A stretch of 64,000 nt of DNA from Poronia punctata. Its lineage: Eukaryota; Ascomycota; Sordariomycetes; Xylariales; Xylariaceae. Position 1 is the stretch's first letter; every line of letters begins with the position of its first letter. This document shows positions 1 to 11,991 of the stretch, piece after piece. Made by a program: the position numbers and the translations under genes. Where the stretch lies: assembly GCA_022579005.1 (NCBI GenBank), contig MU401568.1:55936-119935 (forward strand), in the 5' to 3' direction. The notes beneath the pieces were generated by a model, which did no database searches, was not told where the DNA came from, and was given only the letters and a program-made list of their open reading frames with translations.

Positions 1-3000
1 CCCAGGCCTTGACGTCGAGTTATGGTACCAGCCTACGAGGCGAACGCTCCCTCCATCGAAATGTTTCTCTACACGAGTTACCGATGGGGAGTCAGGGGGG
101 GAGGAAGAACCCCATCTATCATCACAAGAACTTTGCAGATTACCGGAATAAGGTGATGCAGAAGGAACTCGACAAGGAGCATACAGTATGGCCGGATTGG
201 TTAGAAGACGCCTTTCTCGACGGTATGTATTCCTCCCTTCCAAAAAGCCGGTATTTTGTAGGTATGTGTAATGAAAAACTGACAGAACATGGTCCAGCTC
301 TGCTTCTTATCCCCCAGTTAGGACGGAAGAAGTTTAGCTCGAAGACGGTTCTATATGGTCGAAACATGTTGATCTCGGAGTATCTATGGATCTATCATTG
401 GACTCTCCATCCTCCCAAGAAGGGAGAGTTGATCCCGTCCGGGAAGCAGAGGGAGAAGACGAGAAGCAACCCCCACGGCCATCCGATGTTTAGGTCTAGG
501 AAACAAGTTTCTAGCCATATACAGGTGTTGAAGGGATTCTTCCCAACACTCTCTACATGTACGTGCCTCTTCTTTTCAAGTCGGACGGTTCGTCGTCGTC
601 ATGCTGATAGCCCACTGGTCCCCAGTCCACTTTATCTTCCCAAGACAGAAGGATGGGCTTGACGAAGACAAGAGGATGGCCAGGGAAGAAGAGGATACCG
701 AGTCGTTTAAACACAACCGGGTCCTCATCTCCATCGCCGACGGGCGACTGCCGGATGAGCGACCGAATTACGAATACTTCTCGCGGCTTTTGAATGCGGA
801 GAATGATGTCTTCATCCGTCCGAAGCAATGTTGGATTTTTGTATCCTCGTCCAAGACAAGCATGAAGGAGAAGACGACGACGTTGGCGGACGGGACGACG
901 AAGAAGCAAGTCACGGCCCATCACCCCGACGGTCTAACCCTGACAGAAACCGACTATCCTCATCTCAAGCTCAACGGAGGCAAGGATTACAAAGACTTGC
1001 CGCGACAGGGAAACAACCCGACTGTCCTATTACACGAGTATACACGGTGTCTTGCCCAGAGGGAATCATCATCGGTCAAGGAGATCTCGAGCAAGTGGGA
1101 CGCCAGATTTCCCGATCTCGGGGAAAAGCTGACGGCCGCTCTCGACGCGACGCAGCCGGGGGACGAACTCACTTCCCGCTGCGTCGTCGGCCCTTGCGAC
1201 ACGTTTCACTTTGAGACGGTGCTGGACTTGCATGCGACTTCCAAGTTCCCGCCGGGCTCGGATCTGAACGGACTGGTCGAGTTTACCATCTGCCGGCCTG
1301 ATCTCCACGGCCACAGTTGGCGATCGAAAACATGCGTCATCAAGCCCGACGAGCTGTACATGGCGGATACGGAGAACGAGAACTGGGACCAGAACAGCTC
1401 TATCGATGTGATCCCGGCCCATCGGGTAAGCTGTGCCGGCACGGGTCGATGCGATTGTACGAGTAGGGGTAGTCGTGATACCATCTCGATCCCATTTCCG
1501 GCCAGCAGCTGGGCCAACACCTTCATCAAGCTCGCGCCGTACGTAACAGCCGAGCGGGAGCGAAAAGAACGAGAGCGGGCGACACGGGAAGCTGGGTCTA
1601 TGAACGGTCGAGCCGAACGCGAGGCAGCCCGGGCCAAGAAGGAAAACGAGGCGTCGTCGACAAACCCAAAGCCGAAAGAAGCTTGTCCAAAAGATCTACT
1701 CTCCCAAGTTGCCATGTACCAAGAAATATGGTCGGCGCCCCCGAGCGAGGCGACAGACAAGATTAGCAAAACCGAAGAGGCGGCGCCGAGACGAACGCGT
1801 GCATCCTGGACAAGACGTGCGGTGATTCTTTGGACATTTGTTCCCGTTCATGAGAAAGCCGACGATAGGGGTAAGACGACATCTATATCGCCAGGAACGA
1901 ACTGGCGCTTCCTTACCAAGGTTGACCCTACGTCTTCGTATCACCAGCAACAAGCATATATCTCTGGTTCGGCGAGCAAGCCTATTATCTCTCGGGACCA
2001 TGTGATGAGTCCCAACCCACCATTTGTACATCATATCAACGCCGCCATGCAGGAGAATTTCAGTGCTGCTACATATGATCCTAACTCGACAACAGCCTAC
2101 GGACTGCTTCATACTCATCCGGGCCAGCAGCAGAAGCAACGACACCAATTCCATCAGCATCAACATGACCCGCAGACCGCCGGCGGCTTGAACCCTGCGC
2201 TGGAAGTATATCCCCACGGACTCGAAACCCCACCTCGCACAGGGTATCACCATAACAGTCCGGACGGGAACAGTATCAAGATCGAACCATCCCACACATT
2301 ACATCATCATATAAGCTTCATGTCGGACGGATCTGCCGGCACGGACCAAAGTCTTCTCGGGCCAGAACAACATGCGGATCCTTCCTTTCTCGATGTAGTT
2401 CCCGGATACACATTCCCAGATCTCACAGCAGCAACAACAGCACGATATAACATGGATACCGGTACTTCAGGATGGGTCGACACAGGGAATAGTAATCAGT
2501 GGGCAGCTATCGCCGCAGCTGCAGTAGGTCACCATGCACACTCACAACCTACCGATCATGAAGATATCAGTTCTTCCGGCACTGTCGAACATCATCACCC
2601 TCATCATCACCACGACAATACTACTACTACTACTACTACTAATAATCCATGGGGATCATGGCCAACAACAGTCTCAGGTCCAGGGGAATATAATACCCGA
2701 GAAACATGCAACAATAACAATCTATGGGACGAAGGGACTTCATTCGACACGATGCCGCCACATCACGACGGCCAGAATAACCACAACAATAACAACTACG
2801 TATTAAACAACAACACGCAGCAGTCTCAATCTCCTCCTTCTCCTTTACTACAGGTGCTTGGTCGTAAGAGATCACGCACAGAAACAGACACGGAGATAGG
2901 AGAGGGATATGATAATGATGATCAGAATCAGCCTGCTAGGAAGATATCACGTACAAATCAACCTGGATCTGGATCTTCGCCATTATCATCATCATCATCA

Positions 3001-3054
3001 TCAGCAGCAGCAGCAGCACATGAATTTGTATCTGGTGGTGGGGTCTATGTATGA
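1..3054 (+). CDS. TEA/ATTS-domain transcription factor (AbaA/TEC1 type), 5' end off the window
   Basis: Sequence-specific DNA-binding regulator acting in the nucleus; fungal relatives (AbaA, TEC1) control conidiation or filamentous growth. Exons I infer: <3-222, 298-558 and 626-3054. Both introns have GT..AG ends and branch-like ACTGAC or GCTGAT, and splicing joins the TEA domain without a break (DALLLIPQLGRKKF; LSTFHFIFP). The TEA core starts at FADYRNK and ends at RSRKQVSSHIQVLKGFF, the recognition helix. About 28 residues lie between the second helix (ISEYLW) and the third (RSRKQVSSH), longer than in AbaA. The frame stays open to the left edge and the first in-frame ATG is at 84, so the true start is probably outside. 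The visible protein is at least 969 residues; the last third is low-complexity (His, Asn, Thr, Gln and Ser runs) and ends in a basic KRSR/RKISR region that could be a nuclear signal. The family is secure; orthology to a specific regulator is not. Confidence 0.85.
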
Positions 3055-3869
3055 TCACCTCTTACACTGCTGAGAATCTGTTTTTTTCTATTTCATCGGT
3101 TGGGAGGAAAGGGGGGAGCTTCTTCTTCATCATCGTTTTGCATTTGATTTGTTTCGTTAACAGTTCTTCCTCATCGGTAAATCTTAGATGGGAGTTAATG
3201 GGGATCGGGTACGGGACAGGGCAGGATCGGGACGACAGGTGTTGGATTTGTTAACGGTGGCATGTATAGTCTTGGATTGGACTCTTGCGTATTGATTTAG
3301 GATATGGGCTTTTTGGATTTTGGTTTGCTTTGATTTAGGGGAGTAAGTGATCTTAAAGAGACATGTCTGTCTAAGCAAAGCAGTGAGTAGAAACGATTCA
3401 TTTGATTGATAGATAGCAAAGAAAATCAAATACCTATCTTTGCATGCATGCAGAGTCTTCTTTCTCTCTTCTTTTCTTTTCTTTTCTTTTGTGCTCAAAT
3501 AAGAGGCAAGTACCTACCTAACTAACCTAACCGGCTTTTTCCTCACTTGTCAAATGATCTTCAACGCCATGTTTCTTAAAGAAGCTAAATCTCTTGTCTT
3601 GACTTGTCTTGTCTTGACTCTGCTTTATAACTAATTACTCCTTGCTATCGATTTAGTAGTAGTATTATCATTATTATTTCCAAGACAATCTCCACTTTCT
3701 TCTTCTTCTTCTTCTTCTTCTTCTTTTTATCCTCTTCCTCTATATAAACAGACATTGACTTAAAATACTTTGCCCTTTGTTTACTCAAAGAGATTAAAAA
3801 AAAAAGGGAAAAAAAGGAGGGGGAGGGAAGTGGGTATAGTTCCCAATAACGAATCAATATCATCTATAG
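3055..3869. other. Intergenic, microsatellite-rich
   Basis: Three-prime flank of the TEA gene and upstream flank of the tRNA. Holds a CTTTT run near 3470-3490, a CTTGT/TTGACTT cluster near 3595-3615 and a (CTT)n tract around 3694-3726. No gene seen. Confidence 0.6.
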
Positions 3870-3941
3870 TCCGGTATAGTGTAACGGCTAACATATCGCG
3901 TTTTCACCGCGGGGCTCGGGGTTCGATTCCCCGTACCGGAG
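3870..3941 (+). tRNA. tRNA-Glu (anticodon UUC), no intron
   Basis: A complete 72-nt cloverleaf. The 7-bp acceptor stem pairs TCCGGTA with TACCGGA, with G3941 as discriminator. The anticodon stem is TCGCG/CGCGG around the loop TTTTCAC, giving anticodon TTC, which reads GAA/GAG. The T arm is CGGGG-TTCGATT-CCCCG. The internal A box (TAGTGTAACGG) and B box (GGTTCGATTCC) for RNA polymerase III are intact. CCA is not encoded, as expected in a nuclear eukaryotic gene. Confidence 0.95.
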
Positions 3942-3946
3942 AAGAA

Positions 3947-3969
3947 TTTTCTTTTTCTTTTTCTTTTTT
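3947..3969 (+). terminator. Pol III oligo-T terminator of the tRNA gene
   Basis: Runs of T4, T5, T5 and T6 separated by single C bases begin six bases after the tRNA, the expected RNA polymerase III stop signal. Confidence 0.85.
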
Positions 3970-4710
3970 GTGTCCCTTTATTCTAGCCAGCTAGGTACCT
4001 ACCTAACTCCGCCCCACTCTTGTGAATTGCCTCAGCGTCTCGGTATAGCAAGCACACAACACACTCATTACCTAGTCTGGTGTTGTGTGTGTGTACGTAC
4101 ATATGCTGGAAAGCGAGTAATTACCTACCTACCTACCTTAAGCACAATTAAACCTACCAAGCAAGAAAGCAAGAAAGCGAGCCCTTTCCCCCTTACGCAC
4201 AATTAACTAACCATTTTACACTCTTACTGTCATAACACATTTATAGCTTTCTATACAAACCAAACAAATAAGAGGGCCGGTGAGAACCTAGTGTATGCCT
4301 TGGCGATGGACATCTAGTGCAAATAATCAGTTTCATCCGGTCGTTTCGATCATCAAGGAAATGCATGGCTCAAAATAGGTACTTTAGGTAAGCTGTCTAC
4401 TAAACTTAGACTTGGGACCAAAAATTAGTCGGGAAGCTGGGAAATATCAGTGTTAGTTAGAGACGGTATACATATTTTTCAAGACCCTGACGCCCATCTA
4501 AAACGACATATATAAGCAAAATCATTAATGCGATCCCGCTTGCAAAAAATACCAGCTCTTCGTAGCCCTTTCTGAAGAACATGGCCCCATAGCACAATTT
4601 CCCACACGACGCGTCAGGCGGGAACTTATATTCTATAGCAACAAACCCCCATGACAGACCTACGCATGCGCACATGTACAAGCCTCCTCGACATCTAGTC
4701 CTCCTCTCCT
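3970..4710. other. Intergenic with ACCT repeats
   Basis: Contains TACCTACC-type motifs (near 3993-4008 and 4123-4138), a short GT run near 4083-4092 and an AAGC-rich patch near 4160-4180. An 85-codon frame at 4457-4714 on the minus strand overlaps the end of the epsin gene and has no recognisable features, so I do not call it. Confidence 0.5.
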
Positions 4711-6533
4711 TCAACCTAGTAGGTCGTCCAGACCGCTACCGCCTGTATTTGCGCTACTAGTAGGCTTCGCTGCATTGTTCGCCGGAGCTCCCCATAGGGA
4801 TGCACTAGTCTTCTCCTTGGCAAGATCTCCCAACTTGGGCCCGGCCTTGGGTGTGCTAGTCTTTCTGACGCTAGAGCCGGCTTGACCCCAGAGGTTGGCG
4901 AATGGATCGGCGCCAGAGCTGGCCTTTGCTACAGCCGGAGCAGCTGGCTTATTTAGGGCAGACATGCCCGAAGGCGTGGCCCCCGCAGAGATAGACCCTG
5001 TCCTGTTTCCAGACGCCCCCGTCGTCTGGGGAATTTGTACCGACTGGAAGTAGTTCGGGGCTGCTGCTTGATATCCAGTTGGCTTAGGCGCCGAGGGCAC
5101 GCCAGAGACTGGGGGCACATTGAATGAAGAATAGTTGGCGACTGGCGTAGGATTGGAGCTGGGTGGAGGTGACACTGATGACATTATGCTAGACAGACTC
5201 GCTTGCTGGGGTCCCGATACCGGCTTCGGGGCGGCAAATTGAGTTGTCGAATGGGCCGAAGAGGTCATGAGTGGCGATTGGATGGCGAAATTATTCGTCG
5301 GTGCAGGCGCCGGCGCAGCGGGGGTTGCGGATTGGAAGTCATCAAAGTCGTCGTCATCTTCGTTTATGGGGTTAGACAAGGCGGCCAGGCCCGAGCCGCC
5401 CGCTGATGCTGCTGTACTGGACGATGCCGCAGGGGCCGGGGCAGGTTCGTCAAAAGAAAAGAGATCCACCTCGGGTTCTTTCTTCTTGGGCGGCTGGGCC
5501 GGCGTCGTCTTTTTGGCCCCTACCCGCTCAGCCCTCTCAGGTTGCTTCGAACGGGACGAGCTCGACTTGGGTGCGCCCTCGTCATACTCGTCATACTCTT
5601 CGAATTTATCCGCACGACTGCCGCTATCTCGCCATTCGTCTGATTGTCCCCCGAAACCGCCGCCGTCACCGTAGACACCGCCAGAATAACCGCCGTAACC
5701 TCCGGATTCGGGACCGAATCCCCCGTACCTGCTGCTGGAAGAGAAACCACCCATTGTTCCTCCTTCTACACCCGTGTATTTGGCCTTGTTCGTCCTCGCT
5801 TTCTTTCTCTCGGTCCGGATTCGATCCACGTCGCTAAGGAGCTCGGCCAATTCCTTGGCGCGGTTGCGAACATTGATGCCCTGATCTTTTCCGTTCTGAT
5901 CGATAAAATGGAACTGCCGAAGCATCTTGAGGAGGGTGATGTGGCCCCTGGCATCGTCTATCACTCTCTCAGAACCATGCTTGATAAGGAACTCAAGCAG
6001 CTGTAGTGCTTTATAGATTTGCCGCCATTCTTCCGCTGACTTCTCTGTAAAACGACGGTAGATCATTGGCATGATCTCATTCAGGTTTTGACTGCAAACG
6101 TGAGTACGTGACTCTCTGGGTCGCAAGCGGGGGTCGGGGCTTTGGACGTACTAGTTGAATGTTCCATTGGCGATTTCTTGCATCAAGGTGGAGGATGCGC
6201 CCCAAGGTTCGTTGTTCGTCGCTTCACGGACCTGATCATGACAGCCGGGTTAATAAGTACAAGGTCTCTAAATTGAATTGGAAGGATCGCGCGGAATAAC
6301 TTGATAAGCTTACCTTGGCCTCCATTTCGGTGTAATTCATGACGGCTGCATGTCCCGGTGGTATTAGCGACCGCTCGCGGAGATGGCCTTGTCAGGCAGC
6401 GGGAAGAGGGAGGGGGCCAGTTGGCCATTTGCTTGGGGCGGATCCACGCACCATTTTGGACCTTGCGAACACCTGCCTTGATGTCATACAAGGTGAGGTT
6501 GGACACTTGGTCCTTTAAGTTGTTGAAGTCCAT
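4711..6533 (-). CDS. ENT3: ENTH-domain epsin, Ent3-type clathrin adaptor
   Basis: Phosphoinositide-binding adaptor that links clathrin and gamma-ear adaptors to cargo in trans-Golgi to endosome traffic. Four exons read on the minus strand: 6533-6452, 6345-6314, 6231-6152 and 6091-4711, all with GT-AG introns and matching phase, giving 524 residues. The N-terminus (MDFNNLKDQVSNLTLYDIKA) and the segment AVMNYTEMEAK, VREATNNEPWGASS, ...NYQNLNEIMPMIYRRF form a full ENTH fold, followed by EEWRQIYKALQLLEFLIKHG. The tail is disordered (Gly/Tyr- and Pro/Ser/Ala-rich) with an acidic EDDDDFDDFQS motif of the kind that binds adaptor ears, DPFANLW-type boxes, and a final DDLLG. That tail fits Ent3 better than Ent1/2, which end in an NPF motif and carry UIMs; I see neither. 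The subtype is an inference. Confidence 0.88.
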
Positions 6534-8407
6534 CGTGTCGTGAAGCGAGCAGGTGTGGCGTGGACCGACAGCGCTGTTGGGCGACGACGAGTTAAAAGGG
6601 TGGTAAGGCCAAGTAGATGATGCTCTTTGCTGGGCGCCGGCTCCACGAGTACAATACACGGCATTACCCAATCGTCTCCACTTATTGTTACTACCCCAAC
6701 GGGCATAACGCTAATATTTGGTGGAGTTGAAGGTGTTCGGCATTTATCACGTGACCTTGACGATATTCTCGACCGGTTTTTCTATCTGACCTTTACGAGT
6801 GCACCTCTACAGTACACGTAATTACACTAATATTGGTGCAAGCTTGGAAATACTGTATCAAGTTGTTAGTGATAGGTCTTAGGTTAGCATCGCTGTCTTG
6901 TCTGTACTTGTGTGAAATGATCTGAGCTCGGCAATACGTATGTCCTACGAACGGTAAATCTCAAGGTCAAGCACCTTCTGCCGAGACCGCGAGCACTCGC
7001 CCCGTACAAAGTAGAGGCTTAAAAATTACATGCGACACTGACGAGGTATGGGCTCCAGAAACGACCATTCACTTTGAGGAATTAAGCAAGATTCATTAGA
7101 AATATCTTCACAAAGATCATTGATACAGAGTTGTAGACACTACGTAGGTACCTACTCGTAGACTACACGTACATATGTATGCAGGCGCGGTACCTACCTC
7201 TCACTCCATATATGTACGTTTTAGGACTAGCTTGGGTTAGAAAATGGAGAACATTTTATTGACTGAAATCAATTGTATCGACATCTCAACTCCAAATTAA
7301 AAATTTCCCTTGCATTCAACATTGTATCACGTATACTCGTATTTCAAAGTCAAATATCTTGACATTGTATTCTCATTGTATATTACCAAAAGCTTCTTTT
7401 ATCAAAAGCTTCTCCCCTAATCTCGTAATCGATTCTTAATAATTGTACTGTCAAGGTATGTCGGATCCCAATTGCTATTGTTACGGTTACAGTCCCTACC
7501 CTAGCCACGGTTACTGTAACCCCCTTTCACCTTTATAACCCCAAGCCCTCTTTCATACTTGCTAGCTACTATCACAAGTTGATGTCGGTTGGCCTCAGTC
7601 CTGTCAAACCGAACATCATGAGCCAGTGCTCCCGATAGAATGCGACGCTTTCTGCAATTGACACATACATCATCCTCCCTCACCGACTTATCACTGTCAA
7701 AACATTTCGGAGCATCTTCGGCGTGCATGTTGGATCTCCGTAGGCCCACCCCTTTCATCATCGGTTTAAGCACACCAAAACCAACGTGGGTTGCTATCAC
7801 TAGACTTTTTGGCATGGTGCTTTATCCATCGACGCGATGACATAGCATCGAGGGCGGTATTGCACGGGTGATATCAAGCAGGAGGGCCGATATTTGGAAA
7901 TATCAGGTTTGCCAGCAACGTCGTGCTATTGCCTATCTATCTAGGTTCATTCATGCAGATGTACTTGTCCGCTGGTTACAGGCGCCTGTTGGAAAGGCAT
8001 CGGAGGCAGATGTGGATGGATGTTGAAGTGGCATCTTGAAGGACAAGCTGCGTCTTTAACCTGGGTCATCTACAATCCCCCCCTAAAGTTGCTAGCCTCC
8101 CCATTGCCCTGGAGTCCCCGTGCTGGGTACCCCTATTTCTTTGCGGATTTGCTAGGCTCGTATTGGACCTACATTATCTGTCTATAGGTATTCATCCTGA
8201 GCTCTGCGGACTAAGATGAAGCATCCGATTGAGCATGGCCCAATCTGACGATGCTGGAGTTTGCTGTCATCGCTAAACTGCCATCATACGCAGTTTAAAC
8301 GCCCATCTCTGTTTACACAATTTCTATCTTTCCACCACTTGGACGACTGCTTTCGCACAGGCAGAGCCATACAGCCATAACAGACCATACATGCTGACAC
8401 CTCGCAG
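6534..8407. other. Intergenic
   Basis: A 1.9 kb spacer between the epsin and cyclophilin genes that are transcribed away from each other, so it holds both promoters. It is moderately AT-rich around 7080-7460, with TAGGTACCTACTC-like motifs near 7145-7200. A 104-codon minus-strand frame at 7501-7815 has no recognisable domain and I leave it uncalled. Confidence 0.5.
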
Positions 8408-9286
8408 ATGAGCCGAAATCTCTTTTTCAAGGTCCTGCCTCGCAGTGGAGTGTCGTCAGCCTTTCCCGCTGCCCGAACTGCCACTGTCCAGAGCCAGTTC
8501 GCTTTCGCCAGAACGGCTCGGACTCCCGCTTTCCCCAAGCAGGCTTCTTTCCGCTTCTTTTCCGCATCTCCCGCAGCCATGAACAACCTGGAGGACGGCA
8601 CCAAGGTCTTCATGGACTTTAGCTGGCAGGGACCGGTCATGGAGAATGGCAAGCCCACGCCCACTATCAAGGATCAAACTGGTCGCATCGTCTTCATGCT
8701 GTACGACAAGGTCGTGCCCAAGACGGCCGAGAACTTCCGTGCCCTCTGCACCGGCGAGAAAGGCTATGGCTACAAGGGTTCGGAATGCCACCGCATCATC
8801 AACAACTTTATGCTTCAGGGTGGTGACTTTACCCGTGGCGATGTAAGAAAAGAAGAACAACCTCTGGATAATAAGTGAGACTGAACTAACTGATCATGAA
8901 AATAGGGAACCGGTGGCAAATCCATCTACAAGAATGCCAACTCTCGTCTGGGATATACCTTCCCGGACGAGAACTTCAACCTAAAGCACACCACCCGCGG
9001 CCTCTTGTCCATGGCCAACGCTGGTCCTAACACGTAAGTATTTTTATAAATAATACCATAACCTTTTTTTTACTTTTGTAGTTGGGCCGCTAATCATAGT
9101 AATAGTAACGGATCGCAATTCTTCGTCACCTTTGTCCCGACCCCCTGGTTGGACGGCCGTCACGTCGTCTTTGGCAGAATCTACGAGGGAGAAGACGTCT
9201 TCAAGGCTCTCGAGCAGTGCGGCTCTGAGACCGGCACCCCCAAGTATCCTAAGCGCCCTACCATTGTTGATTGCGGCCAGTTGTAA
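8408..9286 (+). CDS. Cyclophilin-type peptidyl-prolyl cis-trans isomerase, mitochondrial with likely cytosolic form
   Basis: Catalyses proline isomerisation in protein folding and is the cyclosporin A target. Exons 8408-8842, 8906-9033 and 9106-9286 (GT-AG, phases consistent) give 247 residues. Residues 1-57 are rich in Arg, Ser and Ala with almost no acidic residues, a typical mitochondrial presequence ([14 protein letters not shown]). The cyclophilin domain follows with the active-site block [19 protein letters not shown] (R129, F134, Q137 by my count) and, later, NGSQFF and the cyclosporin-contact Trp in [11 protein letters not shown]; it ends DCGQL. An internal Met58 (ATG at 8579) lies exactly at the start of the mature domain. 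In Neurospora crassa one gene is known to make mitochondrial and cytosolic cyclophilin; the layout here fits that, but I cannot see the transcripts. Confidence 0.95.
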
Positions 9287-9790
9287 GGATCCTACTCGCA
9301 TGTAATATATCGGGTGGCTGCCCTATCAGTCGCGCCATTTGGCTTTGTATTATATCTCTCATGGTCAAGGCCATAAACTACCTACCAACCCAACAGAAGG
9401 ACTTGGTCAACATTTCTATGAGATGACTTGGTAATGAAGGGTATAAAAATTGGTTTCTTATCAGTGATAGTCCTCTGTGAGACTCGGGTGTAATAATCGT
9501 TGTACAAGTAGGCTGCGGGTTGGCCGATTGCATTTCATCATACACCCAATAATTTACTTGGCAATAGCCTAGTCACTTGAAGTATTCAAGAACGACAGAA
9601 AACAAGTAGGTAGTATATGGCAATTAAAATTTCCGCCTGCCACATTAAAACCCGAATTTTTTTGTCTCATAAACGCCTTTTAACGATAGGGGCTTTCTTG
9701 CCCCCGTCCTAAGTTCCAGTGACGCCGTTGCCATGCAGAAAGTAACAATGATAATATATGTGCACGTGTCCCCTTTTTCTTCCATACCGA
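9287..9790. other. Intergenic between convergent genes
   Basis: Three-prime flanks of the cyclophilin gene and of RPC34, which converge here. No gene or repeat of note. Confidence 0.6.
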
Positions 9791-11030
9791 TTATTTTTCC
9801 TCTCGAGTCGTACTTGTACTTGCCAACCACTGATCAAAGTAATCGCACCCACCGGCCCAGACCGGACCCCCTTCCTCGCAGAGATCAAAGACTGGACATT
9901 TCCCACACGGCACCGTCGTAAGCCCATTGCTCTGAGACTCCCAGAAGTCGTCGTCTCCAGGCTTGGAGTAGAGGGATGGGTTCTGCTTGGTGATGCGGAC
10001 TGCGCGATAACCGACCCTGTTGCCCAAGCGGATCTCCTCGACGCGGTTATCCCATATCAGGACGTTGATGAGCTCCTGCACGTGTTCCTGTTTCAGGGGT
10101 TGGCCCTTGGCCACTTCGGCTGCCTGGAGCCCCTCCGTGATCTCTTCCGTCGTCGGGTATTCCACGTAGCCGGCCGGTAGGGGTAGACGGATGGTCGTTT
10201 TCCGGGTCTTGGAAGGCGGTAGGGTCGGGATAGCATTTTCGTCCTTGGAGATGGCGTCGGCTGTGCGCTTTCTGCTCCGGATGGCGGCTTCCGACGCGGC
10301 GCCGTTTATGATGCCCTTTTTGGGCGCGATGGGACTACCGCTGGCTATCCGGTCGCCTTTGCTGAGGTAGCTGCCTCGGTTCTTGATGAAGCTCATCACG
10401 ACGCCCTGGAGGGCCTCGATGAATGGCTCGTCTAGGAATTGGTCTGTGTACCACGGACCGCCGGTGGCGCGGGACGAGGGCTTGATGTTGGCTTTGATCC
10501 ACATCTTTTTGGAGATGTTCTCCACTGTCGTGAACTGGGCGACGAGCCGTTTCGCCTCCAGCTCCTTGAGTGCTTTCCTCAGCGCATTGTCTTGGACGTT
10601 CAACCGCCGCTTGATGTCCTGCTGCCAGGCACCCTCTGCGCCGGCATTGTCGATGATCTCATATACCATGATCTGATCATGGCTAGTGAGTTGCTTGTAT
10701 CTATGGCGAGAGGGATGGTGTGATTAGCGCGCAATCTTTTTTTTTTCTTCTCCAACGGCAGGATTGAATGAAGGAAAGGAAAACTCACTTGGCCGCTTCG
10801 GCCTCTGGACGTAACCGCCATGCTAGACCGCTCTGAAGATTGACGGGGGCGAATAGTCGCTCGTTTGTCAAAATTTGAATCAGCTGTAAGAGCTTCTTGA
10901 GGTCTTTAGGCGGGACGACATCGAGGGCCGTGAGGTCTTCTTGTGTGAAGAGTCGGTCGGGATCGCCACTGCAAGCCTCTTCACAGGCTGCATATAGCTG
11001 CATCTTGAGCAGCGAAGTCTGGTCGTCCAT
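9791..11030 (-). CDS. RPC34: DNA-directed RNA polymerase III subunit RPC34 (RPC6)
   Basis: Part of the RPC82/34/31 subcomplex that contacts TFIIIB and opens promoters for tRNA and 5S genes. Two exons, 11030-10789 and 10700-9791, encode 383 residues; the junction reads AAKYKQLTSHDQ. The N-terminal half carries tandem winged-helix domains (for example YEIIDNAGAEGAWQQDIKRR and the following helices), followed by MWIKANIKPS and WYTDQFLDEPFIEAL, which are hallmark RPC34 segments. Near the C-terminus four cysteines (346, 349, 355 and 366 by my count, in CGKCPVFDLC...C) match the iron-sulfur cluster described in the human homologue RPC39. A Ser/Lys/Arg-rich linker near residues 200-240 is likely flexible. 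Length is in the family's usual range. Confidence 0.95.
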
Positions 11031-11991
11031 GGCGGCGGTGATGTGGTTCTTGTATATTTTATTTTACAATTGATTCCCTCTGATATGTCGAGTCACGCGA
11101 CGAACGACGAGTGTGCACAGCGTCGAAAAAAAAGCATATGTGGTCTTGTTTAGACCCTTCCTTAAAAATCTAGACACACACGATTGTGTATCATCTAATG
11201 GTCGGCTTCAAAGCATGATTTGAGACGAGCAAGGTTAGAGCATGGCATAAACTATAAAAAATAAAGCGCATGCACAATCATGAAAAAAAGAGTCACAACT
11301 GTTGTTCTTGATGGACTGTACTGTACCTATCTAGGTAGTTTGGATTTACATTTACAGGCTGCCCCGCGACAGGACCCCGAAAGGAAACTAGGCTGAGAGG
11401 CGTTGTGCAGGAAATATTTCGTTATCGCAATGCATGCTCTTATCGGCTACTGAAAGCACCCTTGAAATAAACTTTTAGGCGGCTGGAACGACGCTAGTTG
11501 CCCACCAAGTAGGTATGCCCACCAGAAGTACCTGGCCTACCTCGCAGGTAGATTGAGTAGTAGATACGAACGTATTCACTCCTTTAGCTGGCTTTGGTAG
11601 GCTTTATGGTAGCATAATAGGCACGTGTTAGCGACCATTCTGCATGTGAAAAGTTGATGTTTCTGTTATTTGTACTCTGCTGTATAGTACAAAAGGTGAC
11701 TTGTGACTTGATATGCAGGGTGCAGGTCTGTCGATTACCCCACCAAGCGCACCTGCGCAAGCCCCCCATACCGTAGAAAGCTCTCGAAGCTTGTGTCTCG
11801 CCTAGACTACATCCCAAATTGCTGGTAGACTCATAACATAAGTTTATTCCGTTTGGCTTACAAAAACAAACAAATTGTTCTTGCTCTGCTCTGTCATACC
11901 CTCAGTAATCAGTCAATAATAGCCTCACACGCAATAAAACTCATTCTCTCCGGAAACTGGTATCGCCTGTTCTTTCACATCTATCATAGCT
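11031..11991. other. Intergenic between divergent RPC34 and STI1
   Basis: About 960 bases that must hold both promoters. TACCTATCTAGGTAG and TAGGTATGCCCACC-like motifs occur near 11325-11340 and 11505-11560. No gene seen. Confidence 0.55.

Noticed and set aside
4457..4714. 85-codon minus-strand frame with one hydrophobic stretch
   Set aside because: It overlaps the stop of the epsin gene by four bases, has no recognisable relatives and lies where the 3' UTR is expected.
7501..7815. 104-codon minus-strand frame
   Set aside because: No domain, no splice-consistent extension; it looks like chance openness.
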